Under the pieces are notes generated by a model that was given only the letters and a program-made list of their open reading frames with translations, did no database searches and had not been told where the DNA came from. DNA of 64,000 nt from Gracilimonas sp. (GTDB taxonomy: Bacteria; Bacteroidota; Rhodothermia; Balneolales; Balneolaceae). The position numbers and the translations under genes were made by a program. Shown piece after piece: positions 15,493-24,200 of this stretch. Numbering within the stretch: position 1 is the stretch's first letter; the number at the start of each line of letters is the position of its first letter. Location: assembly GCF_040218225.1 (NCBI RefSeq), contig NZ_JAVJQO010000006.1, forward strand, positions 611,878 through 675,877, given 5' to 3'.

Positions 15493-15999
15493 ATGGACGA
15501 AAAAATCACATCCCTCATCTCCCACTTCGATCTTGAGGAGCACCCTGAGGGCGGCTATTTCAAAGAGACGTACCGAAGTGAAGGTGTTATTCCGGAGGCT
15601 GTTTTCCCGGATATTTTTGAGGGAAGCCGTAATTATTGCACGGGCATTTATTTTCTCTTGACTTCAGATACCTTTTCTGCTTTTCATAAAATCAGACAGG
15701 ATGAAATGTGGCATTTTTATCAGGGGTCCCCACTTACCATCCACATGATCAGCACGGATGGAAACTATTCCAAACAGGTAGTTGGGCTGAATTTTGATAA
15801 CGGAGAGTTACCACAATTCACCGTACCCAAAGAATACTGGTTTGCCGCTGAAGTCAATGAACCCAACAGTTATTCATTTGTCGGATGCACGGCCTCCCCA
15901 GGTTTTGATTTCCGGGATTTTGAACTAGCTGAAAAAGAAAGATTGAGCTCCCAATTCCCTCAGCATAAAAACATCATATCCCGGTTAACCCGGGATTGA
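15493..15999 (+). CDS. DUF985/cupin_5 family protein
   Basis: 168 residues from the ATG at 15493. An ATG at 15466 would add nine residues but lies inside the terminal GGATGAC of an intergenic repeat, and homology-like sequence starts only with SLISHFDLEEHPEGGYFKET. The cupin strands contain the family words EHPEGGYFKETYRS, IYFLLTSDTFSAFHKIRQDE, WHFYQGSPLTIHMI and the C-terminal SFVGCTASPGFDFRDFELA. His and Glu residues in the strands (HKIRQDEMWHFY) could hold a metal, but family members have no agreed activity. A small GC hairpin overlaps its last codons, and the convergent CotH gene ends 16 bases further on. Confidence 0.85.
   Translation: MDEKITSLISHFDLEEHPEGGYFKETYRSEGVIPEAVFPDIFEGSRNYCTGIYFLLTSDTFSAFHKIRQDEMWHFYQGSPLTIHMISTDGNYSKQVVGLNFDNGELPQFTVPKEYWFAAEVNEPNSYSFVGCTASPGFDFRDFELAEKERLSSQFPQHKNIISRLTRD
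15978..15996 (+). terminator. possible small hairpin at the end of the cupin gene
   Basis: ATCCCGG (15978-15984) pairs with CCGGGAT (15990-15996) around a 5-base loop, followed after the stop codon by TTTTG. The stem is GC-rich but the T-tract is poor, so termination is only possible. Confidence 0.3.
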
Positions 16000-16014
16000 T
16001 TTTGAAGGTTACCG

Positions 16015-18579
16015 TTATTTGATAAGTGTAAGCTTTCGGATCATCGTTTGATTGCCGACATCCAGCTTATATAAATAAACGCCACTTGAAAACTTACCTG
16101 ATGAGGCGTCCCATTTTAGCGAATGAGTTCCCTGCGCCCTGATGCTATTTTCAAGCACCGCTACTTCCCTTCCCATGATATCATACAAGGTTAGCTTTAC
16201 CCGGCCCGGATTATCCAACCGATACGAGATGGTGGTTGTCGGGTTAAATGGATTCGGATAGTTTTGATACAGGTTAAAGCCTTCAACAACATCTTCAGAA
16301 TCTTCATCTTCAATCCCCACCAACACATCACTGTTTTCTGCTCCCGGGGTTCCATGACCTGAAGAAGCAGCCCAATTTCCTGCTACTGAATTATCCAGTC
16401 TGGGATGAGTCAGTGAAAGTGTAGCACCCTCTCCGTCAGCTTCAGTTGGCCAGGGTTGGTCATCACTATAGGTAACCTGATCTATAATTTCACCATTGTC
16501 ATTAAATAACCGAATGAATTCCCCACTTCCTGCAAAGCCAAAATCAAGATCGCCTACAAAATTATTAACCGCAGGGAATAAGGCTGAAAACTTAGCATTG
16601 TCTCGTGTCAGCACTAAAAATCCATTGCTCTCCAGCACCGTCCCTTCTTCGAAGGTATATTTATGGTCATCTTCTGAATCTGAGAAATACCAGCCTCCTA
16701 AATCAATATTTGAGTCCGTGTTGTTATAAAACTCAACCCAGTCTTCCGTATCAAAATTATCTGCAGAATTATAGTTTATCTCATTAATAACAACAGGAGT
16801 GTTATCTGAAAGATCATTCCTTGTGAACATCGCCGTAACAGCATCATCCCCTGCAATAGTAATTTCTGTTTCAAAATCAGTACCAGATGCAACTCCACTC
16901 CAGCCTGCAAAAGAATAGCCCGGAGCCGGGATTGCCTTAATTTTGGTTGGAATAGATTTGTACACCAGCACCCAGTCGGTAGTGTCTGACCGAACCGTTT
17001 CTACCCTCACAGCACCACCTTCTGCAGGGCTTGATGATACCTCAAGCTTATTTACGCTCGGAAGATCAAAGAAATTTTGAAGGTGTGTACGCGCAACGGT
17101 TTGCCTGCTTCGCACGAAGCTTTTCATTCTTTCCAGGTGTTTTTCCCAATTCATGCCAGAACCCAGACGAAACGATTCCTCCCATCTTTCCATATGGCGG
17201 GGAACTTCTGTCTCAATAAGTGCAGCCGTGCTGTCAATAAAGCTCAGAAGTCGTGCAGGCGCAAAAGATGCCTGTATCTGAATACTGTACCGCTGAATAA
17301 ATTTATTCCGGAAAGTTTCGCTTGTTAGTAAGCTTCGGAATAAAAGCGTAGACCATTCGGAATTTGCGTAATAAATGGTATTGGTAGTACCCACCAACTC
17401 TAAGCTATTGGAATCGTACTGACCGTTACCATGGCTGTTCATGGTCATGTCCATATCATACATAATCCAGCGCCATTTACCTTCCGGACTTTGAGGCCTC
17501 CAGTACCTGATATTATTGGCTGGCCAATCTCCATTCGCCATATAGATTTCTGTAAATATATAGTCGATATACTGATCGATATCCATCTGTTGGGAAACCC
17601 AATCGTAATTCTCTTTTATTGATAGATCGTTATTCTTTATAAAATCGATCATGGCTTGATAGTGTGCATCTGACCCTTCTTTCACATTTGCATTGCCTGT
17701 AAGAATATCGAGTTCGTCTTCATCGTAGCCGTAATTGGATTCAATGAAATCCTCGTTTTGCTTTTCACGGAGTATATGAATCCCCCAATACTCCCCATTT
17801 AAGAAAACAGCTACCGGTTTAAAAGCCTGATAACCTAAATCCATCCGGCCTCTCACCATCGCCTGGATAGATGCATTCCTGATCATTGCTCGATACCAAT
17901 CCTGCCCGCCGCTTCTGAGTGCAAGGCGATCAAACTCCGTAAAAGGCTTATCTTCAAAAAGCGGATAGTTTAGCTTCTTGAGGCCGTAATCACCCCTGAA
18001 ATAGATGTCCAGAGATTTTTGATCATAAAGACGGGTACAGCCACCCCCAATTTTCACGCCGGCATTTACACTGAAACCAGGCGTTTTATCTTTTTCGAAG
18101 AATGCAAGATGTACAGGACGCTCCCAGTCCTGATTCCAGTTTCTTGGAGTACTTCTGCAATAACCAGGAATACCATTGGTGCCTTCAACATAGATGCCTA
18201 GTGTATCCGAGAAAAAACCAGCCGGGTTTGTAGTTATAGAAAGAACGGGCAGCTCTGTAGCTTCATCAATGAAATAAGATCTGAAAAGCAAAGAAGTATC
18301 CGCATTGTTTTCGCCTAAGATCATAACCCGTAACACAGAAGTCTGGTAAATTGTCAAAGAATCCTGAAAAAGCGTATTTGTAGTATCTGGTGAATCCCCA
18401 TTGAGCGTATAGAAAATAGACGCTGTTTCAGGCGCACCTTCGATTTGAACAACTACTGAATCGGAATAGAAGCCGCTTTCCGTTACCGATGGTTCATTTT
18501 GGACCTGGGCTTGAACTTGTACAGCAAAAAAAACAAAGATCAGAAAAGAGGCGGGCTTTAGAAAATAGGTTCGGGACAT
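16015..18579 (-). CDS. secreted CotH-kinase/lamin-tail protein with C-terminal sorting domain
   Basis: 854 residues. The order is: signal peptide (to about 25), a chitobiase-C-terminal-like beta-sandwich (about 35-105, with APETASIFYTLNGDSPD), and a CotH domain (about 130-490, with IHILREKQNEDF, YIFTEIYMANGDWPANNI and WRWIMYDMDMTMN, the last holding the acidic metal-binding residues of CotH). Then come a bacterial repeat-like region, a lamin-tail domain (about 600-720, with VVINEINYN, DWVEFYNNTDSNIDLGGWY) and a Por/T9SS-type sorting domain with NYPNPFNPTTTISY and GVYLYKLDVGNQTMIRKL. CotH proteins are atypical kinases of extracellular proteins. It is expected to cross the outer membrane by T9SS and be retained at the surface or secreted. 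The targets are unknown. Confidence 0.88.
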   Translation of the reverse strand: MSRTYFLKPASFLIFVFFAVQVQAQVQNEPSVTESGFYSDSVVVQIEGAPETASIFYTLNGDSPDTTNTLFQDSLTIYQTSVLRVMILGENNADTSLLFRSYFIDEATELPVLSITTNPAGFFSDTLGIYVEGTNGIPGYCRSTPRNWNQDWERPVHLAFFEKDKTPGFSVNAGVKIGGGCTRLYDQKSLDIYFRGDYGLKKLNYPLFEDKPFTEFDRLALRSGGQDWYRAMIRNASIQAMVRGRMDLGYQAFKPVAVFLNGEYWGIHILREKQNEDFIESNYGYDEDELDILTGNANVKEGSDAHYQAMIDFIKNNDLSIKENYDWVSQQMDIDQYIDYIFTEIYMANGDWPANNIRYWRPQSPEGKWRWIMYDMDMTMNSHGNGQYDSNSLELVGTTNTIYYANSEWSTLLFRSLLTSETFRNKFIQRYSIQIQASFAPARLLSFIDSTAALIETEVPRHMERWEESFRLGSGMNWEKHLERMKSFVRSRQTVARTHLQNFFDLPSVNKLEVSSSPAEGGAVRVETVRSDTTDWVLVYKSIPTKIKAIPAPGYSFAGWSGVASGTDFETEITIAGDDAVTAMFTRNDLSDNTPVVINEINYNSADNFDTEDWVEFYNNTDSNIDLGGWYFSDSEDDHKYTFEEGTVLESNGFLVLTRDNAKFSALFPAVNNFVGDLDFGFAGSGEFIRLFNDNGEIIDQVTYSDDQPWPTEADGEGATLSLTHPRLDNSVAGNWAASSGHGTPGAENSDVLVGIEDEDSEDVVEGFNLYQNYPNPFNPTTTISYRLDNPGRVKLTLYDIMGREVAVLENSIRAQGTHSLKWDASSGKFSSGVYLYKLDVGNQTMIRKLTLIK

Positions 18580-18695
18580 ATTAATGAAATGGTTGGCATT
18601 TTGTTGCCTGTAATTAAAGACCTTTTCAGAAAAAAGATGTGAAATAAAATGTAATATAATTTATTTCCATTGTCCCTTTCATAAGCCTGATTACA

Positions 18696-20036
18696 TCAGC
18701 AGTATCTTTCTATCCTTTCAAGTAATTTAGAAACAAAACCTTCCTGCTCGGGTTTCATAAACACACTTCTGAGAATGGTCACCTGCTCCGTATCCGTTTT
18801 ATATTCAGGGTGAAGGCGGTGAAAAGTATCAGCAGGTATTTTATATAAGGAAAGATAAAACGACTGCTCACGCATTCCCGCATCAAAAACTTCTTTTGAT
18901 TTAGCTGAAATCTCAGAAGTAGTTTTAACCTCAGAAGGAAAGTATCCCAGAATATCCAGTACCGGTTTTTTGAATGCTTTCAGTTTTTGGCTTGAACCGA
19001 TCAGATCATACATGTTTCGGGCAGCTTGCAGGCATTTTTTTAGGACAGGGCCAAAGCCCTCTTTTTCTTTTAGGGGAAACATCTGCAGGGTGGCCCAAAG
19101 TGCAACTGCCGCCGCACCGGCACGGGAACATTCCAGGCTGATTTCACCAAGGTGAAGGTCTTCAGAAGTGAAATACGTGTATGGGGAATCATGCTTATAA
19201 AACTTGCCCACAGCCGGGTCTTTGAAAAGTACACATCCACACCCATAAGGCTGGAGGCCATGTTTATGTGGATCAACCACAATGCTGTCGGCCTGTTCCA
19301 TCAGGTGCCAATTGGTACCATCTATTAAACCTGAATCTTTAAGCACCCTGAAAAATCCTCCATAAGCCGCATCAATATGTATTCTGATGCCATGCTTTTT
19401 TGCCCAGGGTAAAATTTCATTCAGAGGTTCAACTTCCCCCAACCCGGTAGTTCCAAGAGTAACAACAACAGTTCCTATTTCTTTTGGGTTGATTGCATCC
19501 AGATCAAAAGCACTATTTTCAAGAACCGGTATTTTAACCCCTTCAACCCTTAACACACCACACATACGATGATGGGTATAATGGGAGTTTTCCGAAAAAG
19601 CTATTTTCTTATTAGGGTGAGATTCTCTTGCCACCCAAAGTGCTTCAAGGTTTGCAATAGTTCCGCTGGCTGTTAAATGACCGAGAAATTCATTCCCATA
19701 CCCAAAAAATTGAGCCAGTTCAGCAACGGCCTCTTTCTCCATTTCGGAAGATGGGGGACCACCATCAAGAGCATGGTTATTTGGGTTTATTGACATTGCC
19801 ATGGCATACGCAGCCCATGTCAACGGATGGGGAGGCTTAAGCATCTGTCCTGCATACACAGGATGATGAAAAGGAAAATTACATGCTAATCGCTGTGCTA
19901 GTCTGCCAAAAACTTCAGCTGTTTTTTCTTCAGAAACCGTAAGTGTTGGGTCCTGTTCCCACGCACCGAAAGAAGACTTCCACTCTGAAAGCTTGTTCAG
20001 AGCGTGGTCTAATGTTTTTTTTGAGGCTTCATCCAT
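18696..20036 (-). CDS. group II pyridoxal-phosphate decarboxylase
   Basis: 446 residues, fold type I PLP enzyme of the glutamate/aromatic amino acid decarboxylase group. The cofactor lysine is in VDPHKHGLQPYGCG near residue 259, and the PLP-phosphate and ring contacts are in HLTASGTIANLEALW, HIDAAYGGFFRVL and SNHYTHH-like NSHYTHHRMCG. It should convert an aromatic or acidic L-amino acid, or a similar substrate, to its amine and CO2; the substrate cannot be read off. Its ATG shares one base with the stop codon of the DUF3078 gene upstream (TAATG), so the two are translationally coupled. Confidence 0.85.
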   Translation of the reverse strand: MDEASKKTLDHALNKLSEWKSSFGAWEQDPTLTVSEEKTAEVFGRLAQRLACNFPFHHPVYAGQMLKPPHPLTWAAYAMAMSINPNNHALDGGPPSSEMEKEAVAELAQFFGYGNEFLGHLTASGTIANLEALWVARESHPNKKIAFSENSHYTHHRMCGVLRVEGVKIPVLENSAFDLDAINPKEIGTVVVTLGTTGLGEVEPLNEILPWAKKHGIRIHIDAAYGGFFRVLKDSGLIDGTNWHLMEQADSIVVDPHKHGLQPYGCGCVLFKDPAVGKFYKHDSPYTYFTSEDLHLGEISLECSRAGAAAVALWATLQMFPLKEKEGFGPVLKKCLQAARNMYDLIGSSQKLKAFKKPVLDILGYFPSEVKTTSEISAKSKEVFDAGMREQSFYLSLYKIPADTFHRLHPEYKTDTEQVTILRSVFMKPEQEGFVSKLLERIERYC

Positions 20037-20911
20037 TAGTAAAGGTTTACAGAAACACCGGCCGATAGCACCTGCTTGAGCTGTATTTCACTAGAGAAGT
20101 CATTATCGTATCGAAGTTCAAACTGGAAGGAAGCGCTAACAACATTATTAATTTGGCCAACCAGTTCATTCCCCCAGGCTATATCTGTCTCGCTGATAGG
20201 AATCAAAAAGTTGGTGAATGTTTCAAGGTTGCTGGAGTACAAAATATTTTCGGCCACTTGTTTTTCAAAATTAATACCGGTTGTTAAACCACCCTCAGCA
20301 CGAAAGTTATCCCCTTGATTCAATCCATAATTGGGTGCCAGATCACCGTCTTTGATAATCGTTTGTTTTAGCCCAAGACCGGCCTCAAAAATAAAACTTT
20401 CGCTCGGAGCATACGCTAAACCCACTCCTTCATTAATATAGGCGGGGGCCATAAAATTTGAGATGAGTGAGTCACCACCAGCAACTTTTGCATCATAATC
20501 AAAACCCTGGTCAAACTGAGTTTTAAAGCCAATCACTCCATATGCAGAAAGAGTTCCGTCCTCTTCAAAGGTATAAGTAAAACGATTACGGATAGAAATA
20601 AGATCATCTGTTTTTCGTACCCCGTCACCATTAATTCGTGATTGCCCATACTTCAAATTTGTTCGGAATCCATACCCAAACTTTCCATCGCGGTAGAGTA
20701 TGGTAAATACAGAAGACCCGGTTCCACTAACTGAGCTCACTCCACCCTGAGACCAGTTGCTATAGGCAGCCTGTGATCCATTTAAACTGGCCACCCATTT
20801 TTGCTCCCATCCATTGAGTGTATCCGGAATGGATATAGTTTGAGCTGAAATTGACAATGTTGTAAAACTTAAAAAAAGAAAAGCAGTTAAGGCTTTCATT
20901 CTGGTATTCAT
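20036..20911 (-). CDS. DUF3078 outer-membrane barrel protein
   Basis: 291 residues with a signal peptide (AFLFLSFTTLSISAQ, cleavage near residue 23) and DUF3078 features: GWEQKWVASLNGSQAAYSNW, GYGFRTNLKYGQSRINGDGV, then repeated amphipathic strands ending in VLSAGVSVNLY, whose terminal aromatic residue suits BAM-mediated insertion. The function of the family is unknown; it is common in Bacteroidota-type genomes. It lies 15 bases downstream of the PyrR-like gene and overlaps the decarboxylase by one base, so the three genes (phosphoribosyltransferase, barrel, decarboxylase) look like one operon. Confidence 0.8.
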   Translation of the reverse strand: MNTRMKALTAFLFLSFTTLSISAQTISIPDTLNGWEQKWVASLNGSQAAYSNWSQGGVSSVSGTGSSVFTILYRDGKFGYGFRTNLKYGQSRINGDGVRKTDDLISIRNRFTYTFEEDGTLSAYGVIGFKTQFDQGFDYDAKVAGGDSLISNFMAPAYINEGVGLAYAPSESFIFEAGLGLKQTIIKDGDLAPNYGLNQGDNFRAEGGLTTGINFEKQVAENILYSSNLETFTNFLIPISETDIAWGNELVGQINNVVSASFQFELRYDNDFSSEIQLKQVLSAGVSVNLY

Positions 20912-20926
20912 CTTAAATTTTGTTGT

Positions 20927-21430
20927 TTAATTATTCTTAAAAAGTATGGCTTGATCCAGGCTTCCATCTTTGAGCATAACCTCAATATGTTCTCCGAGCT
21001 TAGTAGGTACTTTTATTCCCATTAAATCTGTTCGCAAAGGATATTTACGGTGCCCCCGATCCAGTAATGCTGCTATTTCTATGCTTTCCGGTTCATATAC
21101 GCTGCAAACAGCAGAGAGCGCACTAAACATTGTTTTACCTGAGAAAATCACATCGTCAACAAGCAACACAAATTTTTCGTTGCAATCAGGGAGGTTGCTT
21201 TTTGAAGCCTTACCCTGTACATCATATCTATGAACGGTGATCTTTGTTTCCATCAATTTTTCAAGGCTTTCTCCCAACAATTTAGCGGTAGCCTCTCCCC
21301 GTTCATTTAAACCAATCAGCACCAATTCCCCTTCATTCTCTTTACTGATACGTTCCCAAACCTGAATCGCCATTCGCTTAAGCGTGCGCTCCATGCGGGC
21401 CCGGTCCATCAAAATAATTTGCTTTTTCAT
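20927..21430 (-). CDS. PyrR-like phosphoribosyltransferase
   Basis: 167 residues. The PRPP-binding motif is FVLLVDDVIFSGKTM near residues 87-101, and LLDRGHRKYPLRTDLMGIKV near 125-145 is the PyrR hallmark (usually DRGHRELPI). The start MKKQIILMDRARMERTLKRM also matches PyrR. Classical PyrR attenuates the pyr operon by binding UMP and RNA and has weak uracil phosphoribosyltransferase activity. Here no pyrimidine gene follows it, so an enzymatic or unknown regulatory role is as likely as attenuation. ATG at 21430 is the only close start. Confidence 0.8.
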   Translation of the reverse strand: MKKQIILMDRARMERTLKRMAIQVWERISKENEGELVLIGLNERGEATAKLLGESLEKLMETKITVHRYDVQGKASKSNLPDCNEKFVLLVDDVIFSGKTMFSALSAVCSVYEPESIEIAALLDRGHRKYPLRTDLMGIKVPTKLGEHIEVMLKDGSLDQAILFKNN

Positions 21431-21513
21431 AACCTGACTTTAAAAATTTAGTCAAAGGTACCGTTTTCTTTACTTAGTGTTAAAAAATATCAAAAGAATA
21501 GAGCATATTTTCT

Positions 21514-21521
21514 TATCTTAA
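21514..21521 (+). promoter_or_regulatory. candidate -7 box TATCTTAA upstream of ytxH-like gene
   Basis: TATCTTAA lies 31 bp before the ATG at 21553 and belongs to the recurring TATCTT boxes that also precede the ALDH gene, tRNA-Gln and pyrF. Evidence is recurrence and position only. Confidence 0.3.
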
Positions 21522-21552
21522 CACTGTTAACCTCAACCCAAAAGAGAGAACT

Positions 21553-21864
21553 ATGAAACGTGTAATTGGAACTTTATTAGTTGGTGCAACCGCCTTTGCC
21601 GGAGGTGTGATTTCCGCCTTATTATTTTCACCTAAAAGTGGCGAAGTGAATCGCAGATGGGTGAGTAAGCAAAGCAAAAAGACAAAAGGCCTGCTCGAAG
21701 AAAAAGGCAAAAAGTGGAAAGAAGACAGTGAGAAAAGAATTGACCGTTTTTCCAAAGGCGTAAAAAAAACCTTGAAAGATTCTGTTCCCAACCTGTATGA
21801 AGCTACCGAAAACCTTCACTTTTCGGAGGAAGAAGAAGTAGAAGAAATAACCAAACATGGTTGA
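21553..21864 (+). CDS. YtxH-domain membrane-anchored small protein
   Basis: 103 residues. An N-terminal hydrophobic helix (about residues 4-28, GTLLVGATAFAGGVISALLF) is followed directly by SPKSGEVNRRW, the family hallmark usually written as APKSGxExR. A lysine-rich helical segment and an acidic tail (FSEEEEVEEITKHG) follow. YtxH proteins are common, often stress-linked membrane proteins of unknown function. The stop codon overlaps the start of the DUF2851 gene by 8 bases, so the two are coupled. A TATCTT box lies just upstream. Confidence 0.75.
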   Translation: MKRVIGTLLVGATAFAGGVISALLFSPKSGEVNRRWVSKQSKKTKGLLEEKGKKWKEDSEKRIDRFSKGVKKTLKDSVPNLYEATENLHFSEEEEVEEITKHG

Positions 21865-23026
21865 ATCTGGCTTTGAACATTCGGAAGCCTTTTTACAATG
21901 GATTTGGGAAAATCTGCTCTTTGATTTCACGGATTTAAAAACTACATCCGGACAAAACATTCTCATCCTGAACCCCGGGAAAAGAAACACATCAGACGGG
22001 GCTGATTTCAGACAGGCCTCCCTTGAAATTGAGGGGCTGACCTGGCACGGCGATATTGAACTTCACACCAAAAGTTCGAACTGGAGATTGCATGCTCATC
22101 ATTCAGATCCGAATTTTAATTCCGTTGTCCTTCATGTGGTAGCCGATTTTAATTCTGAGCCCGTAACAACCCAAAATGGAAGTCAGCCTTATACGCTCAA
22201 TCTTTTGCCTTACCTATCCAAAAAATTACATGTGTTTTTGAGAAACTTTGAAGAGCACACTTCTGAATTACCTTGTGCTTCCAGCTTTAATTTTATTTCT
22301 GAAGAAGCTTTTTACCTTCAAATTGAGCAAGCTCATCAAGAATATTTTGAGAAGAAAACAAATGACTTTCTGAAGTTCTACAACCCAAATTTACTTCCTT
22401 CAGCAGCCTGGCGTCGTGCTCTTATCATTACTCTTTGGGATGGGTTGGGTATTCCGCATAACCGGGAAGCCATGAGAAACACTGCTGAAAGAGTCTTGCG
22501 CCAATGGAATGGTAAACATACAAAAGAAGGCACAAAATTAGCTCTGGAAATTGCCGGCTTTGGGCATCCAAATACGGATATCACATGGAATCATAAATCA
22601 CTTCGCCCAGCCAATCACCCTCAAAAGCGAATCGTGCAGGCTATTCAACTTAGTGCTGCCATTTTGCAGGAGCCTTTCGATCAATTTCTTTCAAAAGGAG
22701 CTTTAACAATCTGGGACCGCTGGTTCGGCACGGAACAGCTCATCCAAACCTCCCGGTTCGAAATTTTGTATGGCACCGTTTTTCTTCCCGCTCTTTTTTT
22801 ACTCGGGAATTTATTCGCATCTAACGCTCTGAAAACAGCTTCACTCTCAGCCTGGAAAGAATTAAAAACACCAATTCCGGATTCTCTGCTCAAGAAGTTC
22901 CGCTCTTTTGATCTCCAAGATAAACGATATCGTAAAAAACTGGGCTCAATACACCAATTAAAATCATATTGCAAACCTGCCAGATGCTCTGAATGTTTTG
23001 TACTAAAAAAAGCGATTCAGTCTTGA
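21857..23026 (+). CDS. DUF2851 family protein
   Basis: 389 residues. The start HSEAFLQWIWENLLFDFTDL, the segment NPGKRNTSDGADFRQASLEI and WHGDIELHTKSSNWRLHAHH are the conserved words of DUF2851, widespread in Bacteroidota and relatives. The acidic D and E in DGADF...GDIELH with a following K resemble a nuclease-like active site; that is an inference, and no activity is established. The C-terminal KPARCSECFVLKKAIQ carries two cysteines. It overlaps the YtxH gene by 8 bases and ends about 50 bases before tRNA-Gln. Confidence 0.8.
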   Translation: MVESGFEHSEAFLQWIWENLLFDFTDLKTTSGQNILILNPGKRNTSDGADFRQASLEIEGLTWHGDIELHTKSSNWRLHAHHSDPNFNSVVLHVVADFNSEPVTTQNGSQPYTLNLLPYLSKKLHVFLRNFEEHTSELPCASSFNFISEEAFYLQIEQAHQEYFEKKTNDFLKFYNPNLLPSAAWRRALIITLWDGLGIPHNREAMRNTAERVLRQWNGKHTKEGTKLALEIAGFGHPNTDITWNHKSLRPANHPQKRIVQAIQLSAAILQEPFDQFLSKGALTIWDRWFGTEQLIQTSRFEILYGTVFLPALFLLGNLFASNALKTASLSAWKELKTPIPDSLLKKFRSFDLQDKRYRKKLGSIHQLKSYCKPARCSECFVLKKAIQS

Positions 23027-23045
23027 TTGCTTTTAAAGTGATTTC

Positions 23046-23053
23046 TATCTTTG
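23046..23053 (+). promoter_or_regulatory. candidate promoter -7 box TATCTTTG before tRNA-Gln
   Basis: TATCTTTG exactly matches the Bacteroidota housekeeping -7 consensus TAnnTTTG and lies 21 bases before the tRNA. A TTG occurs about 17 bases further upstream (23027-23029), near the expected -33 position. Confidence 0.45.
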
Positions 23054-23074
23054 GAGTCTGTCAATGACATGAAT

Positions 23075-23145
23075 TGCCCGGTCGTCTAATGGCAGGACAG
23101 CTGGTTTTGGTCCAGTCAGTGGGGGTTCGAATCCTCCCCGGGCAA
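23075..23145 (+). tRNA. tRNA-Gln (anticodon TTG)
   Basis: A 71-base cloverleaf. The acceptor arms TGCCCGG (23075-23081) and CCGGGCA (23138-23144) pair fully, with discriminator A at 23145. The anticodon stem GCTGG/CCAGT encloses the seven-base loop TTTTGGT, whose central triplet TTG at 23107-23109 reads CAA/CAG. The T-arm GGGGG-TTCGAAT-CCTCC is canonical. CCA is not encoded. A hairpin with a T-run follows. Confidence 0.95.
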
Positions 23146-23156
23146 CACAATTAGCT

Positions 23157-23190
23157 AAAGGATGACTGTTAAGCCATCCTTTTTGTTTAT
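23157..23190 (+). terminator. rho-independent terminator after tRNA-Gln
   Basis: AAAGGATG (23157-23164) pairs exactly with CATCCTTT (23175-23182), and the run continues as TTTTTGTTT. It directly follows the tRNA and precedes prs, separating the two transcripts. Confidence 0.8.
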
Positions 23191-23248
23191 TAGTTGTAGT
23201 TTTAATTAGTAAACATTCCATTTAACCTGAACTGAAGGCCCGCGCGAA

Positions 23249-24181
23249 GTGGACACTCCCCTGGCGATTTTTTCCGGCACAAGTAACCCGGCTTTAGCAA
23301 GAGCAATTGCTGAAGAATACGGCACATCATTAGGTGATGTGACTATTAAGAAATTTTCAGATGGTGAGCAGTATGTAAAGTACGAGCAAAGCATTCGGGG
23401 CGAAGACATCTTTTTGATACAATCTACGCCCCCTCCTGGTGATAACATTATCGAATTGTTGTTATTGTTGGATGCAGCAAAGCGCGCTTCTGTAAAAAGG
23501 GTAACCGCAGTAATTCCATATTTTGGATATGCCCGGCAAGATCGTAAAGATCAGCCCCGGGTTTCTATAGGTTCAAAATTAATGGCTAATCTGTTGGTTA
23601 AAGCTGGGGCAGATCGCATTTTAACGATGGATTTGCACGCAGCTCAGATACAAGGATTTTTTGATATCCCGCTTGATCATTTATATGCAAGCCGGGCTTT
23701 TATTGATCATTTTACTTCCAACCCTATCGATAACCTGGTAGTGGTAGCTCCGGATGTAGGCAGCCTGAAAATGGCTCGTGCTTACTCTAAGAAACTTGGA
23801 GCTACACTGGCATTTATTGATAAAAGAAGGCCCAAAGCCAACCAATCTGAGATTATGAATCTGATTGGTGAAGTAGAAGGAAAGAATGTGTTAATCGTCG
23901 ATGATTTGATCGACACAGCCGGAACATTGACGAATGCTGCTGCTGCTTTGAAAGAAAGAGGCGCACTCAACATTGTCGCAATTTGTACACACCCGATTTT
24001 ATCGGGTCCGGCATTTCAGCGAATCGAAGATTCGCCTATTGATGAGTTGTTGGTTACGGATACCGTTCAGCTTCGCCAGCCTTCAGATAAAATTAAAGTG
24101 CTGAGCATTGCGAATATTTTTGCTGAAGCTATACAACGCATTCACACTAACGACACTATCAGTGCACTGTTTGATAATTAA
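23249..24181 (+). CDS. prs: ribose-phosphate pyrophosphokinase (PRPP synthase)
   Basis: Makes PRPP from ribose 5-phosphate and ATP for nucleotide, His and Trp synthesis. 310 residues, the class I length. Motifs: IFSGTSNPALARAIAEEYG at the start, KFSDGEQYVKYEQSIRGEDI, YFGYARQDRKD (ATP-binding flexible loop), TMDLHAAQIQGFFDIPLDHL and the PRPP loop VLIVDDLIDTAGTL. The start is GTG at 23249: a stop codon (TGA at 23228) lies upstream in frame with no ATG between. It is followed by rplY at 19 bases and pth, a common prs-rplY-pth order. Confidence 0.95.
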   Translation: MDTPLAIFSGTSNPALARAIAEEYGTSLGDVTIKKFSDGEQYVKYEQSIRGEDIFLIQSTPPPGDNIIELLLLLDAAKRASVKRVTAVIPYFGYARQDRKDQPRVSIGSKLMANLLVKAGADRILTMDLHAAQIQGFFDIPLDHLYASRAFIDHFTSNPIDNLVVVAPDVGSLKMARAYSKKLGATLAFIDKRRPKANQSEIMNLIGEVEGKNVLIVDDLIDTAGTLTNAAAALKERGALNIVAICTHPILSGPAFQRIEDSPIDELLVTDTVQLRQPSDKIKVLSIANIFAEAIQRIHTNDTISALFDN

Positions 24182-24200
24182 TGATTAAGGTAAACGCATT

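Noticed and set aside
20927..21430. PyrR RNA attenuator target upstream of pyrF
   Set aside because: I could not find a PyrR-type anti-antiterminator hairpin in the 374-bp region before pyrF; the structures there are a dispersed repeat element.
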